This document shows positions 52,990 through 64,000 of a stretch of 64,000 bases of DNA, piece after piece. The notes under the pieces are model-generated. The model did not search any database. It was not told where the DNA came from and saw nothing but the letters and a program-made list of their open reading frames with translations. The stretch's first letter is position 1. Each line of letters opens with the position of its first letter. The DNA is taken from contig CM060196.1 in assembly GCA_030549335.1 (NCBI GenBank), positions 19,178,501-19,242,500 of the forward strand, written 5' to 3'. This stretch comes from Pontederia crassipes. Its lineage: Eukaryota > Streptophyta > Magnoliopsida > Commelinales > Pontederiaceae. A program made the position numbers and the translations under genes.

Positions 52990-54010
52990 TTAAAATCTGT
53001 AGGACCCTAAAGGCACTAAGAGGGAGGGGAGTGAATTGATGTTTAAGTTGAAAATGTTGATTTCACAAAATGCATCACGAAAGTTTAAAATTGATTCATT
53101 AAACCTTTTAAATCAATGCAAATCAAACTAAATCACAATAATAATATGAGAGTGAGAGAGAGAATGCAAATACAAAATGTACGGGTGGTTGTTGACGAAG
53201 TTTGACCACACATTGGCCTACACTTTTACTCTGACTTTTCGACCTTGAGACCACCGGAGATTTCACTAAACTCTTCCTTAATTCCAAGTGGGGCAAGGAA
53301 GAACGCTCTTTTCATCAATCACCTTTTCTCCGCTTCGAGAGGCAAAGTAAACCTCTCATCCTAAGATGTTAATCTTTTATCTCGCTCGAGAGAACATCTT
53401 TCACACAGGAGCTTTCACAATTTTTCTGAAAAATGATTTCTCTCTTTTACAATAGAATGTCAGAGAAGAAAGAAAGAAAAGAAACTTAAAATGATAACTT
53501 CAAGGAAAAAGTCTTTTTTGATAACTTGAAGTTTTTCTTCGATGGTTGGATAGTTGCTTTTGCTTCTGGCTTTGTCACTCCTTTTATAGACTTGTATGTG
53601 CAAAAATTTCATTCATAAAATTTTTCACATTTTTCTACATGAAAAATAATTGTTACTGTTCATGTATGTCGTGGCCCAGTCGACCGCATTAATGGATCGG
53701 TCGACCGGTCTATATGACCGTTGCACTTATTTTCTCACTGACTGCAGCTGGTCTACATGACCGTTGCACTTATTTTCTCACTGACCGCATTAATGGACTA
53801 TCGATCGGTCAGTCGATCGATATAGTCTCAACATTTTGATTTGCGTCCGTTGAGTTGATCTATCGGCCAGTGCATCGACCGGTCTATTGACCAATATAGT
53901 CTCGATGTGAATCTGGGCAGCTCGCGGATTGACCGATCGACCAGTATCTCCGATCGATCGACCGGCCTTCGTAGCTTCGACTGTCAGGTTGATCGATATG
54001 CACTATTTTG
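52990..54010. repeat. LTR-retrotransposon-like non-coding block with GACCGGTC-rich segment
   Basis: It begins near GGCACTAAGAGGGAGGGG, a phrase typical of repeats flanking plant LTR elements, and continues with C/T-rich sequence. At 53680-53990 it carries many TCGACCGGTC/CGATCGATCG-like palindromic words, plus a 43-bp tandem repeat (units from 53707 and 53750, sharing ATGACCGTTGCACTTATTTT). No coding domain is present, and termini could not be set. Confidence 0.4.
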
Positions 54011-55132
54011 AGCATAACATTTTACACAGTTATCCAAATTAGATAATTTTGAATTCTATAGATAGCTAACAGGATTCTCTATAATTTTGATATCCATTAT
54101 TCATTCAAAATATGATAAGATCATAGTTAATTATTTAATCAAAGTTTAGTATATAAAATTATTTCTTTTTCTTTAACATTTTTTCAACATTTCACTTTAA
54201 TCTTTCGAGATTTGTATCATCAAATAATTTTATATGACATTAAAGCTTTACTCCAATAGAATTGTCGGGAATATATAAATTATAAATTTACATATAGAGC
54301 TATATATTTAGTCTATTTACTAGTACAATAATCAGAACCTAAATTTGATTCCTGAATTTACTAAGAAATGTGTAAATGAGATCCAACGTGAGGTTTATAT
54401 GGCAAGCATAAACATTATGTTGCATATTTGAAAGCAAAATTAAGAGATGTTTGTACTTTAAGTTGTCAAATTTATGTCCAATGATATTAATCAAACCCTC
54501 AAGTATAGGATTAGAATATGAATATACGTTAATTAAGGAATCTGGTTGTTTATTTATGCTAACAAGAGTCAAGTTATGCAAGTCTAATTATATGCTTTTA
54601 TTTTTTTATAGGTTGATTATATTATGTGTTAATACATTCAACAATGATCAGAGCATTACAACGCATTACTTGTGATTATTATATGTGTTCTAAGTTACAT
54701 TTCTTTAGCAAATGAAAAATACTAAATCCTCCTAAAAGTTTAGGTTAAAAATCTAATACTTACATTTATAATTTGACCCAAAAAATTGATAAAATTACAC
54801 TTAATGCGCTTGTTAGATAATTAGGAAGACATATCCTCCTAATTAGGAAGATATAGCATCTCCCTTAGCAAATATGCATTTAAAAGAAGATTGGGTATAT
54901 TAGAAAGTTTATGTACTATTATGTTATTATCACAAAAACAAGAATGGATAAACTAAAATGATGAGTGCATGACAAGTCATAAGGGCTTATGAGATATCTA
55001 TAATGTATAAGAATTATATTATGTATGATGTATGATTGTATTGATGGAATTAGGAATGAATCACATACAACTATGGAAAAGTAAGAAAGATTGAAACATA
55101 TTTTTGCTTGAGAGTTACAAAATATAGCACAC
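54011..55132. other. AT-rich spacer
   Basis: No gene or element is recognised between the LTR-like block and the target duplication of LINE-C. Confidence 0.55.
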
Positions 55133-55257
55133 AAGGTCCCTATTGAGGGACACACACCTAACCGAGAGGCGAGAGTGTAACAGCTAGTTGATCCCTCCTC
55201 CCGGCCCCGGCGTTCTCGCCGGAGCAAACTCCTCCCTCCTCCCCCGCCTCTTCACGG

Positions 55258-56316
55258 ATGGCCGCTGGGGATCCACCTAATAAACTCCCTCCACCCCTTC
55301 TTTCCCCCTCCACTGCTCTCCAAAATCGCCAATCTTACAAGGATGTCGTTGCGGCCGGGACCTCGGCTATCGATCGCTTCTCTCACTAGAACTCGGGGCC
55401 GTGTCAGCCTGCGGAACTCATATCTCCCCATCGACTACGATGTTTGCAGCAAGAAATCTCTGAGGAGGTTACTATACCTACGTCGAAGGTGGCTGACCGC
55501 TCGAAGGAGCTGAAGATGTGTTTGATTGGCAAATGCGCTGGTCGGATGGCTCTCGATTCGTTGCGGGCCGCCCTCCCACAGATCTGGAAGTTAAAACAGG
55601 GAGTAAACATGAAGGTTTTAGGGGATAACTGTTTCCTATTCTCATTTGAATGTGTGCAGGACCGTATGGGAGTTCTAACAGGCGGCCCCTGGAGTGTCAA
55701 CGGACAACTTCTGGCGATGTCTCAGCCGCGACCCTTCTTTCGTGTCTCCGACGAACAGATCAGGCGGTCCCCGATATGGATACGATTGTATGACATGTCG
55801 TATGAATTGCTAAATCAAGAATCTGTGTCACGCATCGTGAACTATTTTGGGGATCTATTACTAATCGATGATGCCTCCATTACCGGAGATTCCTATTGCG
55901 AGGCTAGAGTATGTGTCGACGTCGATCTATCAAGGCCGATCAAACAAGGTGTATGGATCAATAATCCGGATGGAAGTAAGTATTTTTAGAGGGTGACTTA
56001 TGATAATCTTCCTATATTCTATTTCCGTTGCGGCCTTGTCGGCCATAGGTTTGAAACTTCCAGCTCGGCACCGACGAATGGAGAAGATGGCAAGAAGGTA
56101 CTCATGTTTGGCCCTTGGCTTCGCTCCTTCATCGGAAAACGGCCAACTACCACCAGAGGTGCTCAGGGTGGTGGCCCGCAGGATCCTCGAAGCGCCGGTG
56201 ACGATGATCGGACCCTGGCGCGGCCCCCTCTAGAAGCGCCGACGAGCAGCGGGCATTGGATGAACTGGATACTGGGACTGGACCGGGAGGAGGCGCGAGC
56301 CGGTTTAGTGTGTTAG
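55258..56316 (+). pseudogene. LINE-C ORF1 remnant: DUF4283 plus degenerate zinc knuckle
   Basis: It starts MAAGDPPNKLPPPLL at 55258 and stays in one frame to about 56250, but carries TAG stops at 55387-55389 and 55987-55989. The DUF4283 domain is well preserved: CLIGKCAGRMALDSLRAALP, then VLTGGPWSVNGQLLAM and SPIWIRLYDMSYELLNQ. The following knuckle reads FYFRCGLVGHRFETS: the first and last cysteines of CX2CX4HX4C are replaced. The tail continues in another frame at 56256-56900 (acidic, Ser/Pro-rich). ORF1 proteins bind the LINE RNA. Confidence 0.82.
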
Positions 56317-59300
56317 ATCTCAACCATTCACCTGGTGTAAACGGCTCAGATGATCACCACAGCTGCCCTAAGATCGGGGAAACGAATGGACACCTGGACG
56401 GCATGGATCATCTTCTAAGGACGAGGAAACATCAGATGCTGACACATAAAATGCACTCAGATCTCACCAACGGTGGAGATGAGACGGGTTCCTCGGATCG
56501 CCCTACACGTAGTCTCGGGATGAACTTAGTCGATTTCCCTCCGCTCTCGGCTTCTTCTACATCGCCACCCAGATCTAGGGCATGCTCTTCACCAACCCCT
56601 CGTTCACCTTCTCAAATGCAGGTCCAGTCGACGGTCGCGGACCTCCATGTTGCGACGGTGGAGAAGGTCAGGGCTCAGATCATAGAGGAGGATGAATCTG
56701 ACGAAGTGGAAGAAAGCCAAATCATGACCGACGACCTAGAGGAAGTTGAGGAGGAGCCGGACGAGGACCTTGCCTCACCCCTGTGGAAGGAATCTAAGCG
56801 CGACAGGACAAAGAAGAGGGTTCCCCCGGCACTTCTACCACCACTGCACCAAATATTACGGAACCAAAAAAGCAAAAAAGGTAAGCAAAAAGTTTCTGAT
56901 GTCTCACCCCTCACCTATGTTTGCATTTGTGCAGGAGTCCGGGGAACACAGAACTACATCCTCATTAAAATAATTTCGTGGAATTGTCGTGGGGCTTGCC
57001 GGAGTAAGGTTCGAGATCGTCTACATGAACTCATAACCATGTATCAACCAGATATTATTGTTTTACTTGAATCGCATGCTAATAAGCAACAGGCAGAAAA
57101 ATTTCTTCGTCGGCTGGGCAACCAATGGAACGGGTGCTACCAGGAAAGTCAGGGGGCATCGGGAGGTATCATATTGGTATGGAAAACTGTAGAAGTACAA
57201 ATATCAATAGTAAGTATGGAACCGCAAGTTATGCATGTGGTAGTCACCTTAGATAAATTCTCATCACTACTTTCTTGTGTCTATGCAAGCATAAACCCAA
57301 TAACAAGATCATCATTATTTAAAAAATTAGACAAATTGAATTTGCATGATATTCCTTGGATCATTATGGGTGACTTTAATTGTATTACTAGGCCTGAGGA
57401 TAAAAAGGGGGGAAAACATTTTACCATTACCAACTCAATTAAAATCTTTCGGAATCTCATTGACAATCAAGGGCTCATAGATGTAAATCTAATTGGTGTG
57501 CATCACACTTGGAACAATAACCGCCAGGGTGCCGCGAGAATTCTATGTCGTCTAGATAGAATGATGGTTACTTCTCACTGGGTTATGACCTTTCCTAACC
57601 TTACCCTTAAAGCCTTAGCTAGATGTCCCTCGGATCACTCGCCATTACTGCTAGAAACCCACATAAGACAAAAAAGCCTAAGTTATTTAGGTATGAACAT
57701 TGCTGGTTCTCCTATAACCAACTAAGGGAAATTGTTCAAAAAGAATGGACCCAAGATAGGTCAGTGTGTCAAGCTCTCAATTCCATTAGAGCTAAAACAT
57801 TAGACTGGAACAAAAAGGAACTTGGTAGTCTTGAGCATAGGTCTGAGAAAGTCTTAGATGAAATAAGATTTTTAAAACTCAAAGACAGTGCCTCTGGGCT
57901 CTCTGATGTGGAGGCTGGCAGGTTGAGGATTGCCTACCACCTTCACGCTGCTCTCAGAAGATAAATAAGTATTAAATGGTGGTCTAAATTTAGGATTAAT
58001 TGGATTAAAGATGGAGATAGAAACTCAAAATTCTTTCATCTAAGTACTTTGATCAGACAAAGAAGGAATAAAATTGATATGCTAATATCTAGTGAGGGTA
58101 CTACCATTGAGAATCAAGATTTAATTAGGGCCATGTTTGTGGATCACTATAGAAATCTTTGGAACTCTGAGAATACACACATGCTTTCTACTGACTGCTG
58201 GCCTGAGTTACCACAAATTCACTCTGATTATCATTCTCAACTGGCCACTCCTATCACTTGTCCGGAGATCAAGGATGTGGTCTGGGCCATGCCTCTGGGT
58301 AAGGCTCCTGGTCCAGATGGTTACACTGTAGAATTCTATAAAAATTATTGGAACATTATAGCCCCAAGATATGCAGTGAGATACAATCCTTTTTCCAAAC
58401 TTCAAAATTGCCACAAGCCTGGTCTGACACTACCTTAATTTTCATCCCCAAGAAACATATTCTAAAAAGCATCAATGACTATCGTCCAAAATCACTATGT
58501 AATGTCATCTACAGAATAACTTCTAAAATCATTGCAAATAGGCTAAGACCCCTACTCAATAATTTAATAGACCTTGCTCAATCTGCATTTGTTGCTGACT
58601 GCCTCATCCAAGATAACATTCTAGTAGCTCAGGAATTAGCTCACTCTATGGGGAAGGGAAGGAAAAAATACATATTAATTAAAGCAGATATGGAGAAAGC
58701 TTTCGACAGGATGTCTTGGCATAACATACGTATGATTTTAAAGCTCATGAACTTTCCATCCATTTTCATTAATTGGATCCTTTCCTGTGTCACTTCTCCA
58801 AAGTTCAAGTGATGTATTAATGGCATACTCTCTCAATCTTTCATTAGCCATCAGGGAATCAGGCAGGGAGACCCATTGTCACCATATCTTTTTATTTTAA
58901 CCTCTCAAGTCCTATCCTCCTTAATTAATGCAAATGTTGGATTAGGCAATATACAACCTTTCAAGTGTGGTACTTTTAGTCTAAGTTACCTGGCTTATGC
59001 TGATGACCTTCTTATCTGTATTGCTGCTACCAAAAGAAATTGTGTGAACTTGAATAAAATTCTCAAATTATATGGCATGCTAACCAACCAAAAGATGAAC
59101 CCACAAAAATCAGAAATATATCTCCCTCCTAAGTTACATCCTAGGAGAGTGCACATTATAAGAAATTTGCTTGGCATTCAGATTGGTAATTTTCCTTTAA
59201 TCTATCTTGGAGTTCCAATATCCTATAAGCTGATTCCCAAATGCAATTTAAACAATATGACTGATAAGATTGCTGCTAAAATGACCGGATGGAAAAAAGG

Positions 59301-61059
59301 TATGCTAAATCAAGCTGGAAGATTAACTCTCATTAATGATGTTATGAATTCAATTCATATTTACTCTTTAGGTGTTACTCATGTTCCTGCTGGTCTATTA
59401 AGTGCCCTGGAAAAACTGACGAGGGGATTTCTTTGGGATAACAATGGAAGCAAAAGAGGGTTACATCTGATCAATTGGAACACTGTTCAACTTTCAAAGG
59501 ATTTTGGTGGGCTGGGGATTAGAATTTTAGCTGACATACGTGTTGCTCTGCTTGCTAAGAGAATTCATAACCTACTGAATGGTGTTTTTAATCTTTGGAC
59601 TAATCTAATCAAGAAAAAATATGGTCATTTTCACCCTTGGGCCAATGTTCTCCATCATGATTCTCAACATCCCAACTCTCATAATTCTAAAGCTTGGGTC
59701 TGGAAAACTATTTTAGATGCCTCCTGTATAATCAGACATGGGTTTATTAAACATATTGGAAATGGTCGAAACACAAATATTATGCTTGATCCTTGGATAA
59801 CTGACATCCCATTTGCTATTAAACCAACATTCATTAATATCAATTCTCTGGCTATGCTGAATAGTGTATCAGATCTCATCACAAACAACACTTGGGATAT
59901 CAATTTGATTTCATCTACTTTCGGACCCTCTCTGATTTCTAAGATTACTGCAATCTATCTGCCGCTTTACATGCCTGCTTCAAATGTCAATGATGATACA
60001 TGGGTCTGGAATTCAAATGTGCATGGAATTGCAAATGCTAAGAATGTTTATAATTTCCTTTGCAGCGACCGCGTCTCGGCCGTGGCATTTGGATGGCTTC
60101 CTTGGAAAAAAAATTGGCAAATTAAAGTTCCCCACAAGATTTCTGTTTTTCTTTGGAAACTAATGCATAATCATTTGCTAACTAAAGACTTCTTCACGCG
60201 TATTGATCATTCTATCAATATTGATTGCTCTTTTTGTGGTTTGTCTGTCGAATCGAATGCGTACTTATTTTTCCATTGTTCTGCCTCGTTGCAACTTAGG
60301 TTGATCTTTCAGCAGAAGATGAATTTTACCTTTTCCTATATGGACTCTTGGCATATTGGGGATTGGATCAAGGAAGGTCGTCTTTTAGACTGGAGATCAA
60401 AGAATAATATCCTTTCGCTTTTTGCTTTCTGATTGTGGGGGCTGTGGAATGCTAGGAGCGATCGCCATTTTTCTTCCAAGCAAGTAACCATGCCATGTGT
60501 CTAGGAGCGGACTATCGCCGCGCATTGGAAATATGTAACCGCCCATGTCCCTGAGACAACTAGCCCCCAGGACCCTATTCGGATCCGGTGAGAGCCTCCG
60601 GATGACCCTTGGATCAAACTTAACTTCGATGGATCCATCGAAGCCGGGGGGAGCAGGATATATAATTCGAAACTCTAATTGCTGTTTTATATCTGCAGGC
60701 TGCCATCGACAAACGACTGATGAGGCATCGAGATGGAGGCCGTTGGGTTGCTGCTGGGACTTCAGGAATGTAGAAGTAAAGGGCTTACAAGCATTAGAGC
60801 TGAGATGGATTCAGAGACCTTAATGAAGATAATTAATCACGCAACTCGCTGCCCTTGGAGAATCTGGAATATTATGCAGGAAATTTGGCACCTCATTGAA
60901 ACTTTTCAAGCTTTTATCATATCTCATTGTAATAGACATTGTAATAGAGCCGCTGACTTTCTTGCAAACACTGGACGGATGCAACAAGATATAATTTTTT
61001 GTGAGGACGCTCTTCCTTGTGAGCTCCTCAGCATTTTGTATGATGATGTGATATCTTAA
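56256..61059 (+). pseudogene. LINE-C ORF2 remnant: endonuclease - RT - zf-RVT - RNase H
   Basis: The 489-residue frame 56256-57725 joins the ORF1 tail to an apparently intact AP-like endonuclease: IISWNCRG (about 56965), VLLESHAN, MGDFN (about 57370), HHTWNN, RLDRMM and SDHSPL (about 57636). A frameshift near 57700 leads to WIKDGDRNSKFFH and PLGKAPGPDGY, with a TAA at 57962-57964. A frameshift near 58340 leads to RT proper: NDYRPKSLCNV, KADMEKAFDRMSW, a TGA at 58810, GIRQGDPLSPYLF, LAYADDLL (58989-59012) and YLGVPIS. zf-RVT is near 60110-60270 (CSFCGLS, YLFFHCSAS). After a TGA at 60430 come RNase H parts WIKLNFDGS, RAEMDSETL and CNRAADFLAN to 61059. Confidence 0.88.
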
Positions 61060-61102
61060 ATGATTGTTAAAGTTTCCTTTAAAAAAAAGGTCCCTATTGA
61101 GG

Positions 61103-63084
61103 ATAATGCAATTGGCCATATCACTTACATTTGATCAGTCAGAAGATGGAACATTCTTCAATAATTATTGATATAGTGTCACGATATTTATGATTCTAGT
61201 CATGATATTTATGATTCTATGAATCGGGAAAAAATTAAATGACAAAGAATAAAAACAAGTTTGAATTAGAATCGATATGATGCGAAAAGGTGTTAAGCAG
61301 AATGTGAAGGCATTCATTAGATTACTGTTTGCACTTTGCACTAAGATTATTTTTATATATGTTTAGAATTAAATTATTCATTTATTTTGTAATCTTTTGC
61401 ATGTTAAATTAGGTCAAGGATCGTAGAAACCTGGAATAAATTTTTGTGCCACAAATTGAATAACTATTTGATCCTGGACAAAAGATGTACTCTAATAATT
61501 AGACATGCATTGGTAATTAGTATATTTTTTTCGTATGAAGTGTTAACCAATTAAAAAAATGCTAATTATATTCTCTTCTTTTGGGAACTATTTGGCACAT
61601 CCAAAAATGAGAATTTTATATGCAAAGTCTCTAGTTAAAATGTTTAATAAGATATTTTTTAAGGGAGCGTTTAAAGGTTAGAAGATGAACTTTATATGTT
61701 ATTTTCACTACTTCTTAGGGTACAGAGCATAGCATATTCTTTTCAATATACTTTCATTTATTTTAATAAAAAAATATTTTATTTATTTCTTGAAAATATT
61801 TTTTTTATTTTAATACTGTCAATATTTAATTCTATTTATCAATATAATTAAGACTTTTTATTTATTTTAAAATAGTCAGTATTTTTGTTAAGAAAATAAT
61901 ATTTTTTAAAATAGTACAAGCTACAATAAAATATCATAGAGTAATTGATATAATTTATTCTTTTATTTATTTTTGTCATTTCATCATTATATATTAATTC
62001 AACCATTGCGTTACAAAACATTTTTTATTAAAGTATAATTAAACAAACATTTTTAATATTTAATTATTATTTTTTCTAATAAGACTGGTGTCCTCTAGCC
62101 ACATCACTACTCATTAATAAAAACAATAATTTAGGAAAACGAAGCTTCATTAGCTAACTTATCCGTGAGATCAGCATACAAATATTATATATATATATAT
62201 TATTGGAGATTTCTGACACTTTATTTTTATAAATATTTTTAGGATGAAAATATTTCTCCAATATCATGGATGATGATCTCCAGAGTTTTAAATGGTCGAG
62301 TCGGAGTCACATTTCAATTTTCACATGGTTTTTATCACATGTTCAAAAAAGACATAAAAAGTAATTAATTGAATTCTTTTAATTTTTATATCACTCAATT
62401 TGTACTACTTTCACACAAGAAAAGACAAGTGACACCTACTACAGTGAACAAAAGACAAAAAAAATTAATTTCATGTCATGACCATAATTTCAATTTCAAA
62501 AGGTCTTTCACATAAATATACAATTTAATAAGTTGTCGTCTGATATGATAATCCTGTTCGTAAGTAGATAAAATTAATTCACAAAGACAACTGCGAAAAT
62601 GTACTTTACAAAAAAAATTATTATTTCATAATTATGATTATGTTCCCATTCATGAGTTTGGAAATTACCATCAGAAAATTTCAGTATTTCTAAATTATTA
62701 ACAAAATCAAATCGATATGTGTTATCTTTTAATACTTTGGGAAAATATATTTTAAAATTTAAGAAATATGTGGACTTAAAATAGATCTACATACGTCAAC
62801 TCACCGTTGATTTATAAATCGATCACACCATTAATTTATAAATCAATCAATGATGATTTTAGATAAATATTTTTTAAAATAAATTTATTATAAATTTATT
62901 TCTATCATTGATTTATATAAATTATAGTTCATACATGTGGACCTATATTGGATCAGACAATTTTTAATCACTATATTTTATTAGTATTTATGAAAAATAA
63001 TTTTGGAGAAAATATTTATATGATCAATTGATTTTTTTTTGCTATACAATTAGCCATTCAAGATCAATAGTTCTACATACTCTT
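61103..63084. other. AT-rich intergenic DNA
   Basis: No gene, terminal repeat or microsatellite of note. A small local repeat of ATTTATAAATC(G/A)ATCA occurs at about 62810-62850. Confidence 0.55.
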
Positions 63085-63480
63085 TTATGCATTTTCATTC
63101 TTAAATATAAACAATCGACTGACGTCGAAATTTTCGACGAGTGAACAAAAAGTTAAATTTGAGCGATGAGAGGAGAGAGAGATGAGGGAGAAAGGAGGGT
63201 AATCTAATAAAGAGGCTCTTTTCTCCAAATGATTGGGCGCCACGTGGACGACAGCGACGGCAAGTGCGACATCTCCTGTCGCTTGGATTTTCATATCTAA
63301 GCGCCTGCCGTGGGACACAGTTATTAGATTCGATTTCTGTCTCTCTCCTCTCCCCGCCCCCGCAGAGCTGCTGGATCACGCCTCAGATTTCGAGCCACGC
63401 ATCATGATCGATCACAACTTCCTGTCAGCCGTAGATTTGACTGCTCACAAAAGGATCACTCTCTCCTGAATTCTGATAAA
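63085..63480. promoter_or_regulatory. GC-rich patch with G-box, possible promoter or leader
   Basis: After 2 kb of AT-rich DNA, this region rises in GC, contains CCACGTGG (CACGTG at 63241-63246, a G-box) and a CT-rich stretch near 63340-63360. Such a pattern can mark a promoter or 5' UTR, perhaps for a gene beyond the window. No coding exon could be supported, and open frames on both strands lack known domains. Confidence 0.25.
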
Positions 63481-64000
63481 ATTAAATTGTTTTCTGAATT
63501 ACCGCGACGGGGAATAATAATATTTAAATAATTTACTGTATTTTTTCGAGTTCACCATTTACCTTTTGTGGTAAAGAAAATGTTTCCTTTTTATCTCTCT
63601 TTTTTTTTATTTGCCTTTTTTCATTCTTTAGGGTGTTTATGTCATGCGTTGGTGTATTGGGATGGGGGCAAAAGTAAAATGGCTCCGACGGGACAGCGAA
63701 ATATAAGGATAATGGGGAGGCATTTTTTTCTCTCTTTTTTTTATTTTTCCTCTTGGGAGTATAAAAAAAATATGGACAGTGTGAATTGAAAGAATTTAAC
63801 GGTCATGCTCCTTAAGCGCAAGAACAAGTAGTTAAATAAATATTTATTCTATAAAATAATATCAAACGGAAGTCGGAATAAAAATAAGGCTCGACAATGA
63901 ATATACGACATTCAAAATATGTTTAATCTTGTCGGGATCATATTTTACAAATTATGATATTCATCTAAAATAATAGAATACAACTTATTCTACGACGGAG
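63481..64000. other. Terminal stretch, nothing recognised
   Basis: AT-rich sequence with T-runs; no feature is supported up to the window end. Confidence 0.5.

Larger units (their letters stand above)
55133..61102 (+). mobile_element. LINE-C: full-length but inactivated L1-type LINE with target duplication
   Basis: The element spans about 55149-61088 (5.94 kb). The 16-mer AAGGTCCCTATTGAGG occurs at 55133-55148; its last 14 bases recur at 61089-61102 just after the A-tail (61081-61088), a clean LINE target duplication. The order is 5' UTR (55149-55257), ORF1 with DUF4283 and a degenerate zinc knuckle, then ORF2 with endonuclease, RT, zf-RVT and RNase H, and a short 3' UTR. The 3' end TTTCCTTT plus A-run equals that of LINE-A. 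In-frame stops and frameshifts mean it cannot make full proteins. The flanking repeats are still identical over 14 bp. Confidence 0.92.

Overview
This window is nuclear DNA from a flowering plant. The evidence is two intron-containing plant genes with GT-AG introns, three plant-type LINEs, several hAT and Mutator-like MITEs, and long dinucleotide and trinucleotide microsatellites in very AT-rich intergenic DNA. One gene has strongly GC-rich coding exons inside an AT-rich background, which suggests a monocot, probably a commelinid; the species cannot be named from the sequence alone. Nothing prokaryotic, organellar or viral was recognised, and no tRNA, rRNA or snoRNA was seen by eye.

Layout. 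1-2124: 3' half of a decayed LINE (+), cut by the window edge (LINE-A). 2125-4401: AT-rich intergenic DNA with old repeats. 4402-10749: a near full-length but broken LINE (-, LINE-B), itself interrupted by a ~640-bp insertion, with a striking inverted duplication at its 5' junction. 11812-16561: a complete nine-exon gene (-) for AUGMIN subunit 7 (AUG7/HAUS7-like), with a tiny LINE-B-type retroposed tail in its intron 5. 16853-18132: two inverted copies of one hAT MITE beside the AUG7 5' end. 18133-33600: gene-poor AT-rich DNA carrying a GC-rich minisatellite island, a TIR element, a nested GC-rich hAT MITE and a 1.28-kb Mutator-type foldback MITE with a 9-bp target duplication. 36152-41354: a complete three-exon gene (+) for a secreted DUF642 (BIIDXI-type) cell-wall protein; its 3.96-kb first intron holds at least two MITEs. 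41355-55132: intergenic DNA with very long TTA and CT microsatellites and an LTR-like, GACCGGTC-rich block. 55149-61088: a full-length but inactivated LINE (+, LINE-C) with 14-16-bp target duplications. 61103-64000: AT-rich DNA ending in a small GC-rich, G-box-bearing patch.

The two host genes are functionally unrelated: AUG7 acts on microtubule-dependent microtubule nucleation, and the DUF642 protein in the cell wall. Everything else with coding similarity is retrotransposon-derived and carries stops or frameshifts. No convincing undescribed biochemical system was found. The most informative structures are transposon junctions: the LINE-B 5' inverted duplication, the 57-bp LINE tail in the AUG7 intron, the inverted hAT pair beside AUG7, and a tandem duplication that spans a MITE end.
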